64,000 bases of DNA from Eucalyptus grandis. Its lineage: Eukaryota > Streptophyta > Magnoliopsida > Myrtales > Myrtaceae. Made by a program: the position numbers and the translations under genes. The notes under the pieces were generated by a model, which was given only the letters and a program-made list of their open reading frames with translations, ran no database searches and had not been told where the DNA came from. The stretch lies in the NCBI RefSeq assembly GCF_016545825.1, contig NC_052619.1, positions 2,991,501 to 3,055,500 of the forward strand, written 5' to 3'. Positions within the stretch are counted from its first letter, which is position 1; each line of letters starts with the position of its first letter. Shown here in pieces: positions 1 through 11,440 of the stretch.

Positions 1-820
1 CCAAAGTCTATCCTCATTGACAGTTTCTAGATCGTCGAAGAAGACTTATCTAGAACTGAATGTTTCATTAAGGATTTGATTTTATCGACTGGATAAGATC
101 TCTTGGTTGGATACAGCATGTCGAAATCCATTATTCAAATTGAGATTGATTCAGGGATTTTGGATCCATTGATTGGCGAAGTATACTTGGAAGGTTTTAC
201 TTATGAAAGCCTAGATCCTGATTGTATGGGCGAGCAAGATTGGTGGGCTATCGTCATATTCCTTAAATAGCTTAAAATCTTCTTAATTGATTCTGTCCAA
301 CGGGTAGATTGGAAGAATTCATTTGGTAAGTGCCAACGGGTGTGATGGCATGAAGGAGTATTTAAGGAAGACATTCCAGTTGTTCAAGTGTGTGCACGAT
401 AGAAGAATTCTAAAATCTGAATCTCTTTGTTCTTAGTCAATTAAATTGTTGAGCAAAATCTTGTACTCAAAAGAGAGTCTGTATCTTTGTGAGACCTTGA
501 GGAAGTGTAGCAGAGTTTCTACACTGTGGAATCAAGGAAGAGCTTTACCATAACAACTCTTTTTGATTCATAATGAAATCCAGCCAGTGGGTTGTCAATG
601 CGGAAGAGTGGACGTAGGCTTGGATCAAGTCGAACCACTTTAAACTCTATGTTCTTATTCTCTTCTCTACACTCTTTTACTTTGATCGTAATTCATTTAG
701 TCTGCAAGAGTCTAACTTCCTTTTAATAATCTATTGTTGATTAGTGTTGCACACTTATCTCGGAAAATTATTTTTACACCTATTCACCCTCCTCTATGTA
801 CTCATACTAGCTTTTACACC
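1..820 (+). mobile_element. LTR fragment, probably Copia type
   Basis: The stretch around 590-650 (marked by GAAGAGTGGACGTAGGC and CGAACCACTTTAAACTC) and the end near 780-800 (CCTATTCACCCTCCTCTA) resemble the 3' part of long LTRs of plant Copia (SIRE-like) elements, on the plus strand. No coding region, second LTR or TGGTATCAGAGC primer site follows, so this is a solo or truncated LTR. The left end lies outside the window. The family assignment is from memory of typical LTR wording, not from a search. Confidence 0.42.
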
Positions 821-1019
821 ACAGACCAATTGTGTTCATCCCCTCTGCCTTCTCATTCTTCACTCGATAACCCCAAGCACCACTCGCAAGGTCATGAGTA
901 CGGGAGGATTCATGAACCGTGACACTTTCATGGATCTTGAGTTAAAAATTTTTATGGGCTTTGTTTAATGGATTTTGTTGTGCAAGAAATTTTTTTATAG
1001 GTTTTGCACTTTCTTTTGA

Positions 1020-1985
1020 GCCACATGGCCAATCCACCCTCTAACCCTATGACCGATTTACACAGTGTTGATCCTCAATTTTTGGGACTGATGACCGACC
1101 CTATTGAGTTTGCGACTGAGGACCGGACCGACCCAATGAGTTCGGTCTGGTTCTAGGGTCAACTCAGGACTAACCAATAATTTTTTATTTCATTTTTTGT
1201 ACTCCTGAAAAAAACAGACTGACCCAATGGGTTCGATACGATTTCAAGGTCAAGCCATGATCAATTAATAATTTTTTAATTCATTTTTTATACTCTTTGA
1301 AAGGGCAACCAATGACCGTATCGACCCAATGAGTTTGATGATAAGCGAGGTCAGCTAAGGAAGGCAAGCGGTGAGGGTCAAGTGAGTTGAGTGTCAAATA
1401 TAATGAGCATCTAATGTCGAGCGGGGAGCAACAAGCCAAGTGAGCATTGAGTGGCGAGCGGCACGAGTAACCCAAAGCGAGTGAGGCGAGTGTTGAGTGG
1501 CAATCTTTCGATTTTGGCAAATTAAAGACTAAGAGGACAAATAAGACAAAAGAGAATGAATACTAGAGGGGGATGCCATAAGGTGCCTTTTTGGATGCCG
1601 TGAGGATTACTCACAAAAACATTTTCTTCTTTCGTAAATTATGGCTATTGACGCCGTAAAAGACATTAAAAACCTAAGTTATTAAAGAATAATGTAAAAT
1701 TATTTGCACTCTTCACTAAAGAGCTGTTTAATATTGTTGACGTTGTTTATTTTAAGATTTTTTTATATAAAAAAATTATAAATAATATTTTATATATATA
1801 TAGTCAAAGTTGGTCTAGGTTGAACCGACCCGAAACTTTCAGGGCCGAGGATTGACCCGCATAGTGTTGGTCCGGGAATTCTAGAACCAAAGACTGACCC
1901 GGTTTTCCTGAGAACCGAACTAGAACCAGCAGGGTTGGGCCGGTCCAGGTCGGTCGGGGTTGACCCTGGACCGATGCTCACCCTA
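1020..1985. repeat. Dispersed repeat rich in GGTCGGTCC-like words
   Basis: Two arms (1040-1260 and 1800-1980) carry many variants of GACCGACCC, GGTCCGGTC and GGGTCAACTC in opposite senses. They flank an AT-rich centre and a short stretch (1330-1500) of GCGAG-type words. Similar words recur at about 9410-9485 and 40990-41070. This looks like a non-autonomous inverted-repeat transposon, but I could not fix its ends or a target duplication. No gene is supported here. Confidence 0.4.
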
Positions 1986-2219
1986 TTTCTTGATGCAAAC
2001 CTTCCGTTGTTGTCCTTTTGTGGAAATTAGTTACCACCATTTATTTGGGAAGAAATAAATTATTTGAAAAAATTCATCAAATTATTACTTGTATTAGTTA
2101 AAACAATTAATAAAAAAATATATTATTGATAATAATTTATATTTAAATATTTTCATAGATGATGAAAATATTTTTCGTTTATTCATTTTTATAAGTGATA
2201 CAAGCAATTATATTTAGAA

Positions 2220-4360
2220 AAATTTTTCAAATCGTTCATTTTTTGCACAACAATGCACCCAGTGGAGGAAAACATTGCCCTAATGGTTCCTCTTTTTTCC
2301 AAGTTAGTTGAAATAATTTAAGAGGAGTGTGGAGAGCATTGCCTTTTTCACTTTCCTACGAATCGAACAAGCACCTTAAAAGCTTGGGGAATCATGTCAC
2401 AATCTTGACGGAATCTCATTCCATTTGATCTTTTTTTGCTTGTTGCTATGCCATTTCCCTGAGCATCCTATTCGGAGGTTAAAGTTCCATCCCAGAAATT
2501 GAGAATACGGTTCCAATATATTAGGGTCCATTTTGAACTCCAGTTTCTGAGTGAAACAAACATGAGGGGAAAACTGCAATACATACGCCTTTCCTTCGCA
2601 TAAATTCCATGAAAAGTAGTATACCTCATTTGTGGTGATATGCTTTCGGTTCGGGTTTGTTGATTTATCATTCCATCTCGATATTTTTACTCCTACTTTC
2701 ATTGTTTGCTTTCACATTTTCAGGTATGAAGTGCTTATATATTCTATGATTTGTAAGATGTTTTGACAATGATATGAATTGTATGAGTTAGAAGTTATGA
2801 AAGAGGTATCACACGGTATGATATTTATTAAAAAGACAAAAGTGGTGTTTAGAGCACATTAATTGTATAAAGTTGGATTGGCTTTCACTTCCTTTTGGTT
2901 ATTTGAAATGACATAGTAAAGTATGTCTTATAATAGCTTGAGAGTTGATTAGTTGTGCAATGGTATATGACACATGTATTCTTCTTGATGGAAGGAATCA
3001 GGAAAAGTTATATATGTATTGATTTGTGAATTTGGCTTATGAATCTAATTCTAAAATGGTGTCGGGGCTGATTGAATGGTGGTGTTGATGATTTTATGCT
3101 CTTGTCGTTAATGATCGGTACTCATCTAAGGGCTGTGAGGATGCTCTATCTGATCACAGCCACTAGCCGATGCAGCTGACACCTATGTCAAAGAACTTTG
3201 TAGGACTTGAAGAAGATTATTCAACATTTCTTGGACTCTTTTCTTGGACTCCTCCTTTATCCTGCGTAACGAAGAGGGACTTTTTTGGGCCGTACAAAAA
3301 GAAGGGCTTATATAATCTTAATATATATTCGCATGTCCGGCCAGAAGGTTGTAGAGGAATAAAGAAAAGCATCATGGGTTTTGCTTTCTTATTTCCTTCC
3401 TTTCTAAGCCCCAAAAAAATCTTTAATTTTGGTCGGGCACGGTAGCGGCCGCACTATGAAGCACTTTTTCTTCCAGCCGTATGAAGGGATGCTCCGTCAC
3501 CCTAAGTAAGTCATTAAAAAGCTTCCTTTAAAAGATAGTTCGGACCTTGAAAACCCTGGGATGTAAAGAAATTAGAGAGTAGAGCCAGTTATCAGATTAA
3601 AAAAAAATACTATATCAATAAGGAGAGATAAGGCGTGTGGATACCAACACATTAAAATAATAAATATGAATTTGCAGCCCACCACTTTGGTGGATCGGGG
3701 GAGATGCCCCATTGGTTGGAAATAACCTCTATCTAGGGAGGAACCTTGTAACCAACCTGAGGAACCAAGATAGACACCAGAAGGAGCGCTGGCAACTTGT
3801 GCAATGAATTTAACATTCAGCCGAGTTGTTTTATTTATAAATACTGTGAATTTAGATATAGTATAGGTACAACAAATACTTTAACATGTGAGCAACCGCA
3901 ACTCTATGATTATTAGATTATTAATCTATTAATTGTTGCTGGCTCTCCCTATAGAGTGACTTCATTGTTCCCCTGTTATATCTCCGGTGACTTCACGCTG
4001 ATTCATTACAAGATCTGTTCAGCGTTTCCGCATTAAATTATAACATTGTACTTACATTATAACTCGGCTCGGATCATTAATTTAACTTCGGTTTGGTTCC
4101 ATGCAAGTGCCGCCGGTTTTCACCTTTTTTCTTGAATAGCAGGATCGAACAAAATCGAACCAAGAAATTGAGTAAATTCCTTTCACAGTCAGTACACAAC
4201 AACCAATACACGAGCATATTTTCAGATCTGGCTCATCAAAATGGACGATCCCTGCCAATGTTACATGCTAGAAAATCAAGTGCACAACCAGAGACAAGAT
4301 TAAAAGTAGAAAAGTAACATAGTGAAAACACACACTGAAAAGCACGCTAGGAAATTAAAA
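2220..4360. repeat. Duplicated downstream flank of DUF247 gene A
   Basis: This region is collinear with 17690-18852. Shared landmarks include AAACATTGCCCTAATGG (compare 17802), the DNA around 3060-3200 (compare 17960-18130), the segment with ATCATGGGTTTTGCTTT at 3371 (compare 18271), and the 3810-3950 segment (compare 18320-18460 and 11285-11440). The match shows that gene A and gene B were duplicated with more than 1 kb of their 3' flanks. Short ORFs at 3170-3445 and 4093-4317 are not conserved in the other copy and are not called. Confidence 0.75.
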
Positions 4361-5962
4361 TCACGAGGAAACCCGTGGAGACCAAGGCCAGATCGGGTTA
4401 AGTTTGTCAATAGCGGCCAGGCTCGAGTAACTGTAAGCCGAGCAGAAAGTCTGTAGCGCCGTGAGCAGAAGGAAGAGGAGGGTCGCCGCCGTTACCAGGA
4501 CCTTCCAAGCGCCATACACGTACTGCTCTATCATTTTTAGGGCTTTGATGCTCGGCCTAGCGTTGTAGAACTGGTTAACTTTCTCGATCGTCTTGTTAAG
4601 TTGGCAATGGCCGTGCGCCTCCATAGAACGGCTCATGCCATTGAACAGATGGGCCACTTCGTCGTCCTTGAGATGGCCCGTGATGATGCCGTGCTTCCTG
4701 AGCAACTTCACGTCTTGCGGGGTGTCGAGCAGGCTGTCCATCATCTCCATGAAGCGTGCGAGCACCAAGGGACCGGAGATCGCCATCGCCTCGTATGCCA
4801 CCAAGTTCCGTATCACGACTTCCGAGTTGATGCTGAGCTTGATCACAGGAAGTCGAAACGTGCGCGTTTTCTCATCGAATGATGTTTCTTCTATGTACTT
4901 CGTTTTGCCAAATCTTACGCCGGCTTTGGCGAGAGAGGATGCTGTTGGGATCAATCCTTTCTCTACAGCGGGAGCTTCTCCACGCCCGAACGAATCGAGG
5001 GTAGAGAGTTCAATTTTCTGAGGAAGGATTTTCATAATGTCTTGCAACAGTAAAGCATGGGGTCTAATTTTGTCCTTGAAAGACGGCAGTTTGAACCCGC
5101 TTTTAGTTAAGAACTCCATCCGAGCAGTACTGTCAATATCATTAGACGTCGGTACCATATCGCGGGGGTGATAAAGATCTTCTTCAACGTCGATGGTGTC
5201 GGCAGGTATATCAATCTTGAATTCATCCTCTTTCCTCACGACCATACTATAAAGAAGATCCAACAAATGCGCGTGCTTCAAACCTTTGGGGTCGGGCTCC
5301 TTGATCGTCTCTTCGAGTGGCGAGACAGCTTTGCAAAACCCAACCAGCATACCGGGGAAGTTCTCTTCGATCGTCTTCCTCTCGGCATCTTCTAGCGCCG
5401 CGGACCCGACCTTCACCATATTCTCCAAGAAGAACAGCGGGATTTGGTTCTCTAACATCATGACGTCCCTCAGTATGGCATCCTCGGCGAGCTTCTTGCC
5501 CACGCTGTTGGCTAGGCCCCACAAAGGTGATGATGGCTCGATCTTCTTGCCCATGGCATGCAGGCAGAGAAGATAGAACAAGAAGAGGGCGTCGAGGGTC
5601 ATGATCCACGACAGCGCTTTGGCGTCGATGTCCAAGAACTTGTGGTAACACGCGCGGACATACAGGTCCAACTTAGAGAGCTTGCTTGTGAGCTCAGAGA
5701 AGCTCCAGCGGTCGGACTTCCGGTGGAGCCTCTTCACGACGCTGAGCTTGACTCGCTCCATCTCCCTGAGCTGAGGCTGGAGGTGGTGATAGGGTCCTAA
5801 GCCGATGAGTTGGGGGGTGTAAGCCTCAGGCTTGGCAGAGCTGAGTGATTTGGGGACTTTGAAAACGCACACATTGGGAGCAATGTCTTTCTCAAACTCT
5901 TCTTCGAAATATTTTTGGACACGATCCAGCCATTCTTTCGTTTCTGTGGATGATAGAGACAT
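4361..5962 (-). CDS. DUF247 (UPF0481) membrane-anchored protein, intact copy A
   Basis: A 533-residue single-exon ORF with the full DUF247 layout. Near the N-terminus are VCVFKVPKSL (31-40) and GLGPYHH (54-60). The middle has the family's MMLENQIPLFF motif. Towards the C-terminus are SSLAKAGVRF, VVIRNLVAYEAM and LLRKHGIITGHLKDDEVAHLFNG, then a hydrophobic anchor at about 488-510 (from VLVTAATLLFL to CSAY) and a short tail. DUF247 proteins are plant-specific. Most have no known biochemistry, although members at the grass S and Z loci act in self-incompatibility. The chosen ATG begins a conserved N-terminus (MSLSST..E.W) shared with copies B and C. This is the only copy in the window with both ends intact. 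Its TATA position is weaker than in copies B and C. A specific function cannot be inferred. Confidence 0.93.
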   Translation of the reverse strand: MSLSSTETKEWLDRVQKYFEEEFEKDIAPNVCVFKVPKSLSSAKPEAYTPQLIGLGPYHHLQPQLREMERVKLSVVKRLHRKSDRWSFSELTSKLSKLDLYVRACYHKFLDIDAKALSWIMTLDALFLFYLLCLHAMGKKIEPSSPLWGLANSVGKKLAEDAILRDVMMLENQIPLFFLENMVKVGSAALEDAERKTIEENFPGMLVGFCKAVSPLEETIKEPDPKGLKHAHLLDLLYSMVVRKEDEFKIDIPADTIDVEEDLYHPRDMVPTSNDIDSTARMEFLTKSGFKLPSFKDKIRPHALLLQDIMKILPQKIELSTLDSFGRGEAPAVEKGLIPTASSLAKAGVRFGKTKYIEETSFDEKTRTFRLPVIKLSINSEVVIRNLVAYEAMAISGPLVLARFMEMMDSLLDTPQDVKLLRKHGIITGHLKDDEVAHLFNGMSRSMEAHGHCQLNKTIEKVNQFYNARPSIKALKMIEQYVYGAWKVLVTAATLLFLLLTALQTFCSAYSYSSLAAIDKLNPIWPWSPRVSS

Positions 5963-6013
5963 GGCTGATGATCAAAACAAGATCAGCTCTCTATCGTTCT
6001 TTCCTCTTTTCTT

Positions 6014-6021
6014 GTATAAAC
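6014..6021 (-). promoter_or_regulatory. Weak TATA-like site upstream of DUF247 copy A
   Basis: On the minus strand this reads GTTTATAC, about 50 bases before the ATG. It lies where copies B and C carry CTATATAAA closer to 110-120 bases upstream, so copy A has a shortened and altered core promoter. Whether it works cannot be judged from sequence. Confidence 0.3.
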
Positions 6022-6060
6022 ACTGACTTGGTGATGAGCATAATGTACCTTTTTATGAAG

Positions 6061-6515
6061 GTAAAGGATAGAGCCAAGAATCTATGTACTTTTTGTGAGG
6101 ACCCAATCTAAAGAGGGCGGGGTGGTCACTGGGGTAAGAGAGCTTGGACAAAAAATGGCTCCTAGCAGGCTTCTAGAATGGTGATGCAAGCATGACTGAA
6201 TCAAACCGTGCATCAAATAGGAGGAGACCAATTCTAAGATGTGTATGTATATATATATCTTACGGAACCCCTTTTGATGTGACGACAAGTTTTCTTTTGG
6301 AACTCCAAAGTTAAGCGAGCCTAGGCTTGAGCACTAGTGAGATGGGTGATGAGCCAAAGCGGACAATACATTAGTGAGTTAATCAAGAGATGTCACATTT
6401 TTAATGAAGAATCTTGGGAACAAATGCATGGAGTCATATATATATAATATTATATTTAATCAACTAATTCGGTTTAATTATAGTTTACTTTTGGCAAAAG
6501 AACGCGCGTGCAAGT
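6061..6515. other. Intergenic DNA upstream of DUF247 copy A
   Basis: Probably the distal promoter of copy A. It is AT-rich with a short TATATATATC run near 6248. I saw no conserved gene or element; the ORF at 6082-6288 has no family features. Confidence 0.5.
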
Positions 6516-7136
6516 GCCAAAACTTAACATGGGGAACACTTAAGTATAGGTATATTTAAGTGCTATTTAAAAAAAAAAAAAAAATTAGGATACTTGAATG
6601 CCAAGTTCGGCAAAGGTGACCGAAAATCCTACATGGTAATTTTTAATAATATAACCCACTTATGTGACACACCGGAGATATGATGAAACCAAAATGACGT
6701 CATTTTTTTTTTTTTTTTTAAAATATAAATATTAATTAAATTAAAAAAAAATATATATATTTTTAAAAAAGGATGAGGTAGCAGCGAGGGCTTGCATAGT
6801 CGTAGCCCAACGCTTGCAACTTCTTCTTCTTCTTTACATAATTTAGTTTGATTAATATTTATATTTATAAACAAACAAATACAAAATGACGTCGTTTTTT
6901 GCTTATTTAGCCACATCAGCATGTAAAATGACATCATTTTTGGCTTCTCTAACCACGTCGGTGTGTAAAATGATGTTATTTTACATTTGTCTCGCTAGAA
7001 AATCGCTACATCATATTTTGGTTGGATTTTCTCGCCATTAACATCTAACCGATCCATTTTGCTCCAATTTTGGCACTTAAGTATACATTTTCTAACTTTT
7101 GATACTTAAGTGTCTTTTCGTACTAAGTTTTGGTAT
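6516..7136. mobile_element. Short terminal-inverted-repeat element (MITE-like)
   Basis: The left end has GCCAAAACTTAACATGG followed by ACACTTAAGTA. The right end, read on the minus strand, has ACCAAAACTTAGTACG followed by ACACTTAAGTA, giving an imperfect terminal inverted repeat of about 32 bases. Inside are several near-repeats of an AAAATGACGTCATTTT-like palindrome (6693-6710, 6885-6900, 6926-6945, 6965-6985). There is no transposase. Target duplications are not clear. Confidence 0.55.
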
Positions 7137-7349
7137 TTCAAGGGTTTGGTGTCGCTTACTTTCATATAGGTGAAATAACCAATCACTAATAACCTTTTGA
7201 TGACTTTCTTGCATGTATTGCATATTCACGTCGGTACGTAATTAAGTCATCTCACCAGCAACATAATATGTCTTTTGGTGGTCCACTTTGGTACTTCATT
7301 TGCATCTCGAGGACACCAAGACAAGGCCAGATCTAGAAATTTACTTGTC

Positions 7350-9250
7350 AGTGGCTGGCGGTCATTGATGAGATATCTAACTTGGCCTCAAGAGCATTGA
7401 ACAGAGTTCGATTGCCCACGTGGAGAATTATCTTCTCCTCCTTTCGTTTGATCAACAACTCCAAAGGGGGTCTCCATTTCCATGGCTGAATTACAACGAA
7501 GCTTTCCAGAGCATCCATCAGCGTTCCTGGGCGGTGCAGCAAAATCTCCAGTTTGGCTTTCCTTCCTTCCAGATCTGCCTAAGCAACGCAGGTTTAACAA
7601 TGCTAATCCATCCCGCAGCCTCTGCAGAGTCACAGCCTTTAATAACGCTAATCCATCCTCAAGAAAGTCTGTACCCCAGTTTTGCATGCCAGTTCTGTGT
7701 CTGCAAAGTCTTCTCTTTTTAAAACTCTAACGCAGAGTTTGTACGTTCAGTCAACCTCCAAACCTGTTTTGCAAGAAATGCCGGGTTGAATTTGTTAAGC
7801 TCTCGAAAGCCTAAGCCTCCATCATGCTTCTTTATCCAAGTGTATGGGGCCTACGGTGCAATAGAGTGACTCAAAATAATTCTGTTGACATAAGGAAAAA
7901 TGTCCAGGTCCTCAATAAACGGAATGTGATTGATTTCTTTGTAACCGTTGTTAACTGTTGATAGTAGATATAAATGCTTGAATTGTAATTTGTAGAAAGG
8001 ATCGTCCATCAAGCAAAAGAACATTAGTTTTTGATTTTATCGCTTTCTTTTTTTATTTTATTGTCCTATTCATTTTATACATAGCTGGAAATGATTGTCT
8101 CTGATCTCGGAACCTTTAGGTTTCTCATCGTTTTTGTTTCCCAATAAATTAAGGACCCTGCGATCTTTTGCCGGTTCAAATCTAATCTATATCTAAAAAT
8201 GTTATTCGTTGACCTTTTCGGCGGATACAACGGCGGATACAAATTATTCGGGGCTTGCTCTTCTTTGCACCACTAGACATCTTCTCCTTCTTGGCAGCGA
8301 GATTCTATTTCTCTGTCGTCGCTGGATGGTTGCGATGCTAAAGAGAGGTGTTTTCATCTCCCCCATTGCAACAATTTTGGTGGCGAACGAATTCCCCAGC
8401 ATTGTTCCTCCTGTTGCCGTAAGTGAGCAATTCTAGATTTGATTTCCACCAAAACGAACCAGGATGATTTAGTAGCTGAGTGAATCCTTCTCTAAGGACT
8501 GCTATCTGCTTACTAGAATTGGAGAACTTGCTTATCCTCCACTTCTGTAAAGCACTTGATCTGCGCCAAATTCGCTGGATAGGTTGCTGGACGTGTGGGC
8601 TCCTAAGTCCGCTTAATGTTCCTGGGCTTTCCATCAGAAGCAGCTATGATCTGATCCAAGGGATTGTAGGGCCGAAGCTTCAGCTGCTGGGTATGGGACA
8701 TTCCATTCTACTGTTGCAAGGACTTCATCAAGTTTTTGACTCGCAACATCGTGAGGATCACGGTGGTTTTACCAAAGTGAAACCACGTCCTTTTACATCA
8801 GTATCCATCAAACCACAGCCAATCTATTACATCACAAACCTGTTCACTCTGCTCCAATCAAAACCCTCACGTCCATCTTTTTCCCACGGAAATAAGACCT
8901 CATTAGAATCACTAATATAAACCCATTGTAGATATTGACTCTATTTATTTGACACGATTGATTGTGAAATATACTTTGTTCAAGGGCTGTACGAAGTGCA
9001 TAAACAAAAGCATTAGTAATTTGCAGACCTTGTCAAATGGTGTCGGCTCTGCCAATTAATTTGGACGGTATCGTTCCAATTCCAAAAGAGAGATAGGCCA
9101 ATTGAAAGAGCTGATAGTTACCTGTGTCAGGACAATTTCGAAGTGCAGGCTACGCATCTCAGTCGCTGCTTTGTCTGTCAAAAAGATCGGGCTGGCCTGT
9201 CAGGGACCTTGAGGTCCAAGACCAATAGGAAGGCACGTAGCAATGTCTGA
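7350..9250 (-). pseudogene. LINE remnant A (endonuclease and reverse transcriptase pieces)
   Basis: Read on the minus strand in shifting frames, the order is that of an L1-like ORF2. Weak endonuclease words lie at about 9250-8750. The endonuclease end (VEWNVPYPAAEAS then SDHS) is near 8600-8720. The linker between endonuclease and RT (ATIQRRQRN-like) is near 8310. Late RT words (LLDGRSFLQITIQA, then HDGGLGFRELNKFN and FLAKQVWRLT) lie at about 8030-7745. The core RT palm is missing between roughly 8200 and 8040, so there is an internal deletion. Many stops and frameshifts make it a fossil. The same remnant occurs in blocks C and D and at 62700-63240, always in minus orientation. Confidence 0.72.
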
Positions 9251-11297
9251 CATCTCGTTTTCCTGCAGGTCCGATGTTCTTGGCAAATCTGCAGTTTTTT
9301 CTGCCACTCCATACAAAGCCATCCCTTGAAGAAGAGACACGTGGCTTATTTTGTCTTAAGTTCTCTCTCGTAATCCCAGCACCAAGGAAGGGAAAGAACA
9401 CTTTCTGGGAATCGGGACCAGACCTAAGCGATCAAAAACTGGGACCAGACCAATTTTTGAGGTCGGTCCGGTCCACAGTCCAAACCTTAGGCAAGTTTAA
9501 TCATCTCTTCAATTTCAACTTTTTGCCTTATTATAATAATTTTTTTCAATGTCATTTTTACGGTTTTCTCTGCATGTAGTGGTTGATATAAACGATTGAA
9601 TATCAAGATATACACTTAATATTCATTAATATTGCTTTCCATTGTTAACCATCTAAGCTCTCGAGTCAATTCAGTGTAAGTGTTGAAAGACATGAGAATT
9701 TGAGATAGATTCACCAGAATGTTGGGTCGGTTGGTTTCAAATTGAAAAGTTTGATTCAAAAATAAATTATTGTTGCTCATGCAATTGCAAAATATTTCAT
9801 CCTTCACTCGAAAAAGAGTGACTAGATGCTTATTGTTTCATATAGTCATTGTCAAATAGTAAAAAAACAATTAAACAGTCTTGTTAGTATGATGGAGAAA
9901 TTTTTTATGATCCTTTGCACGGAGAAGTAATCAAAGGCTAACAACTTTATCATTCCATTAATTTGGCTCAGTCCGTGAAAACTTAAACTAAAATTAAATC
10001 CGTTATCAAATTCGATTCCTTGCATTCTTCAAAAGCATAACAAGACCTAATTGAATCGAGAAGTTGTGGGAATTCCGATAATTGGTACACAACCAAAATA
10101 AAAGATGTTGTCCAAAAAATTCTAAACATATTGTATAACAACCAATTCAATTCTAAACCTTTCAATTATGCCTATTTATTCTTAAACCTTTTTATGATTT
10201 GCTAATTTAATCCCTCGATTAATTTTGACTAGAAGATTATTATCGTTATAGCAAGTCATCATATGTGACATAGTCGACATTGATTTGGGCTTTTTTTGCA
10301 ATTTTTTAAACTTTTTTAATCGTCAAAAACATTTATTGTGTTTGTTCTTCTTCTTCTATATATATATTGTAAGGCTAGTGGCCCCATGATGGGGCCATTG
10401 GGCCTGTGAGCCCTTGCTTGAATTTAGCCCTCGTCAGATAGGCCCTCACTAGCCTTAGGTCAAGGGTTATCGAGCCTTGGCCAGTGGCTGGTGGCTCCAT
10501 GGTGGCCCTACAATACAAAAAAAAAGAAAAAAAAAAGAAAGAAAATAAATTAAAAATTCAGAAAATTAATAAAAGTTGTCCACTTTAGCAATTTTCAGTT
10601 AGAATTAATCAAAATGACTAAATTAGCAAATTGTCAAAAAATTTAGGACTAAATTAGTACAATTGAAAAGTTATTTCCTATTTTGGTCATGGTGAAAATT
10701 TGATTATGTGTGGCTTACATAATATATATCATAAATCTGGGAAACATTCCTATTATGAAAAAATACATTGCATTCACCTAAGTTTCTAATTTATAATTGC
10801 ATACCTTAGAATCTTATAATAATTAGGAAATTACTCAATTAAGATTAAGATTTTATACAAATTATTCCCTAATTTAAATTAGGTCATTATTTTGATTCAA
10901 GAATAATTCTATATTAACTCACAAAAAAAATCTAAAAAATATTGCATGGTTTGTCAAATATTCCCGTGAAATTGTTGAGATGAATGACATCTAGCATTAT
11001 CTTAATTGACATGACGAATCCACATGAAAATCAATATTAGTTTGGGGTTTTTGGTGATCTAAAAATAAGTTTTGGGTTAAATTTGTTAGGTTTATCAATT
11101 TAGTTTTTTTTTAATATTAACCCTTTTATAATATGCATGTCATATATTGCATATCATTTAACAAATCACGTAACTAGAACAATTTTGATAGAAAGAATAT
11201 CATATAGATAAATATCATTAATAATTGCATCTCATACGTTTCCTATAGTTAAAATTTCATAAAAAGACAAACCCAAAATAATTAATTAACATTGTAG
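9251..11297. repeat. Long duplicated segment, collinear with 40871-42938
   Basis: Landmarks match in order between the two copies: CAGTGTAAGTGTTGAAAGAC (9671) with 41258 onward, ATTGTATAACAACCAATTC (10131) with 41714, GTGTGGCTTACATAATATA (10708) with 42296, and the end near AATTAATTAACATTGTA (11280) with 42921. Homology stops abruptly at about 11297 and 42938, which marks a duplication breakpoint. Copy D carries about 35 extra bases after TATTGCATG (42530-42575). No gene is supported inside. Confidence 0.75.
10105..10675. mobile_element. TIR-type non-autonomous element
   Basis: It starts TTGTCCAAAAAATTCTAAAC and has an inverted partner of the form TTAGGACTAAATTAGTACAA near 10645. Such arms are typical of a common plant MITE-like family that also occurs at 15972, 24132 and 41690. 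The centre (10370-10510) has a GGCC-rich insert. The copy at 41690-42260 sits at the same place in block D, so insertion preceded the block duplication. Confidence 0.5.
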
Positions 11298-11440
11298 TGA
11301 ATTTAACATCCCACCGAGTTGTTTTATTTATAAACATTGTGAATTTGGATATAGTATAGGTACAAAAAAATACTTTAGCATGTGAGCGTAACTCTATGAT
11401 TATTAGATTATTAATATATTAATTGTCGCTTGTTGGCCTA
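11298..11440. repeat. Third copy of a block-border sequence
   Basis: TTTAACATCCCACCGAGTTG and GTTTTATTTATAAACATTG match 3810-3950 and, more weakly, 18320-18460, where they lie downstream of DUF247 genes. No DUF247 gene follows this copy, so it looks like the edge of a deleted or disrupted block. Confidence 0.6.

Noticed and set aside
4593..5021. Plus-strand ORFs opposite the DUF247 genes (also at 5286-5576, 19106-19387, 19844-20137, 27567-27839, 28284-28577)
   Set aside because: They are shadows of the conserved minus-strand coding sequence. Their conservation between copies follows from gene duplication.
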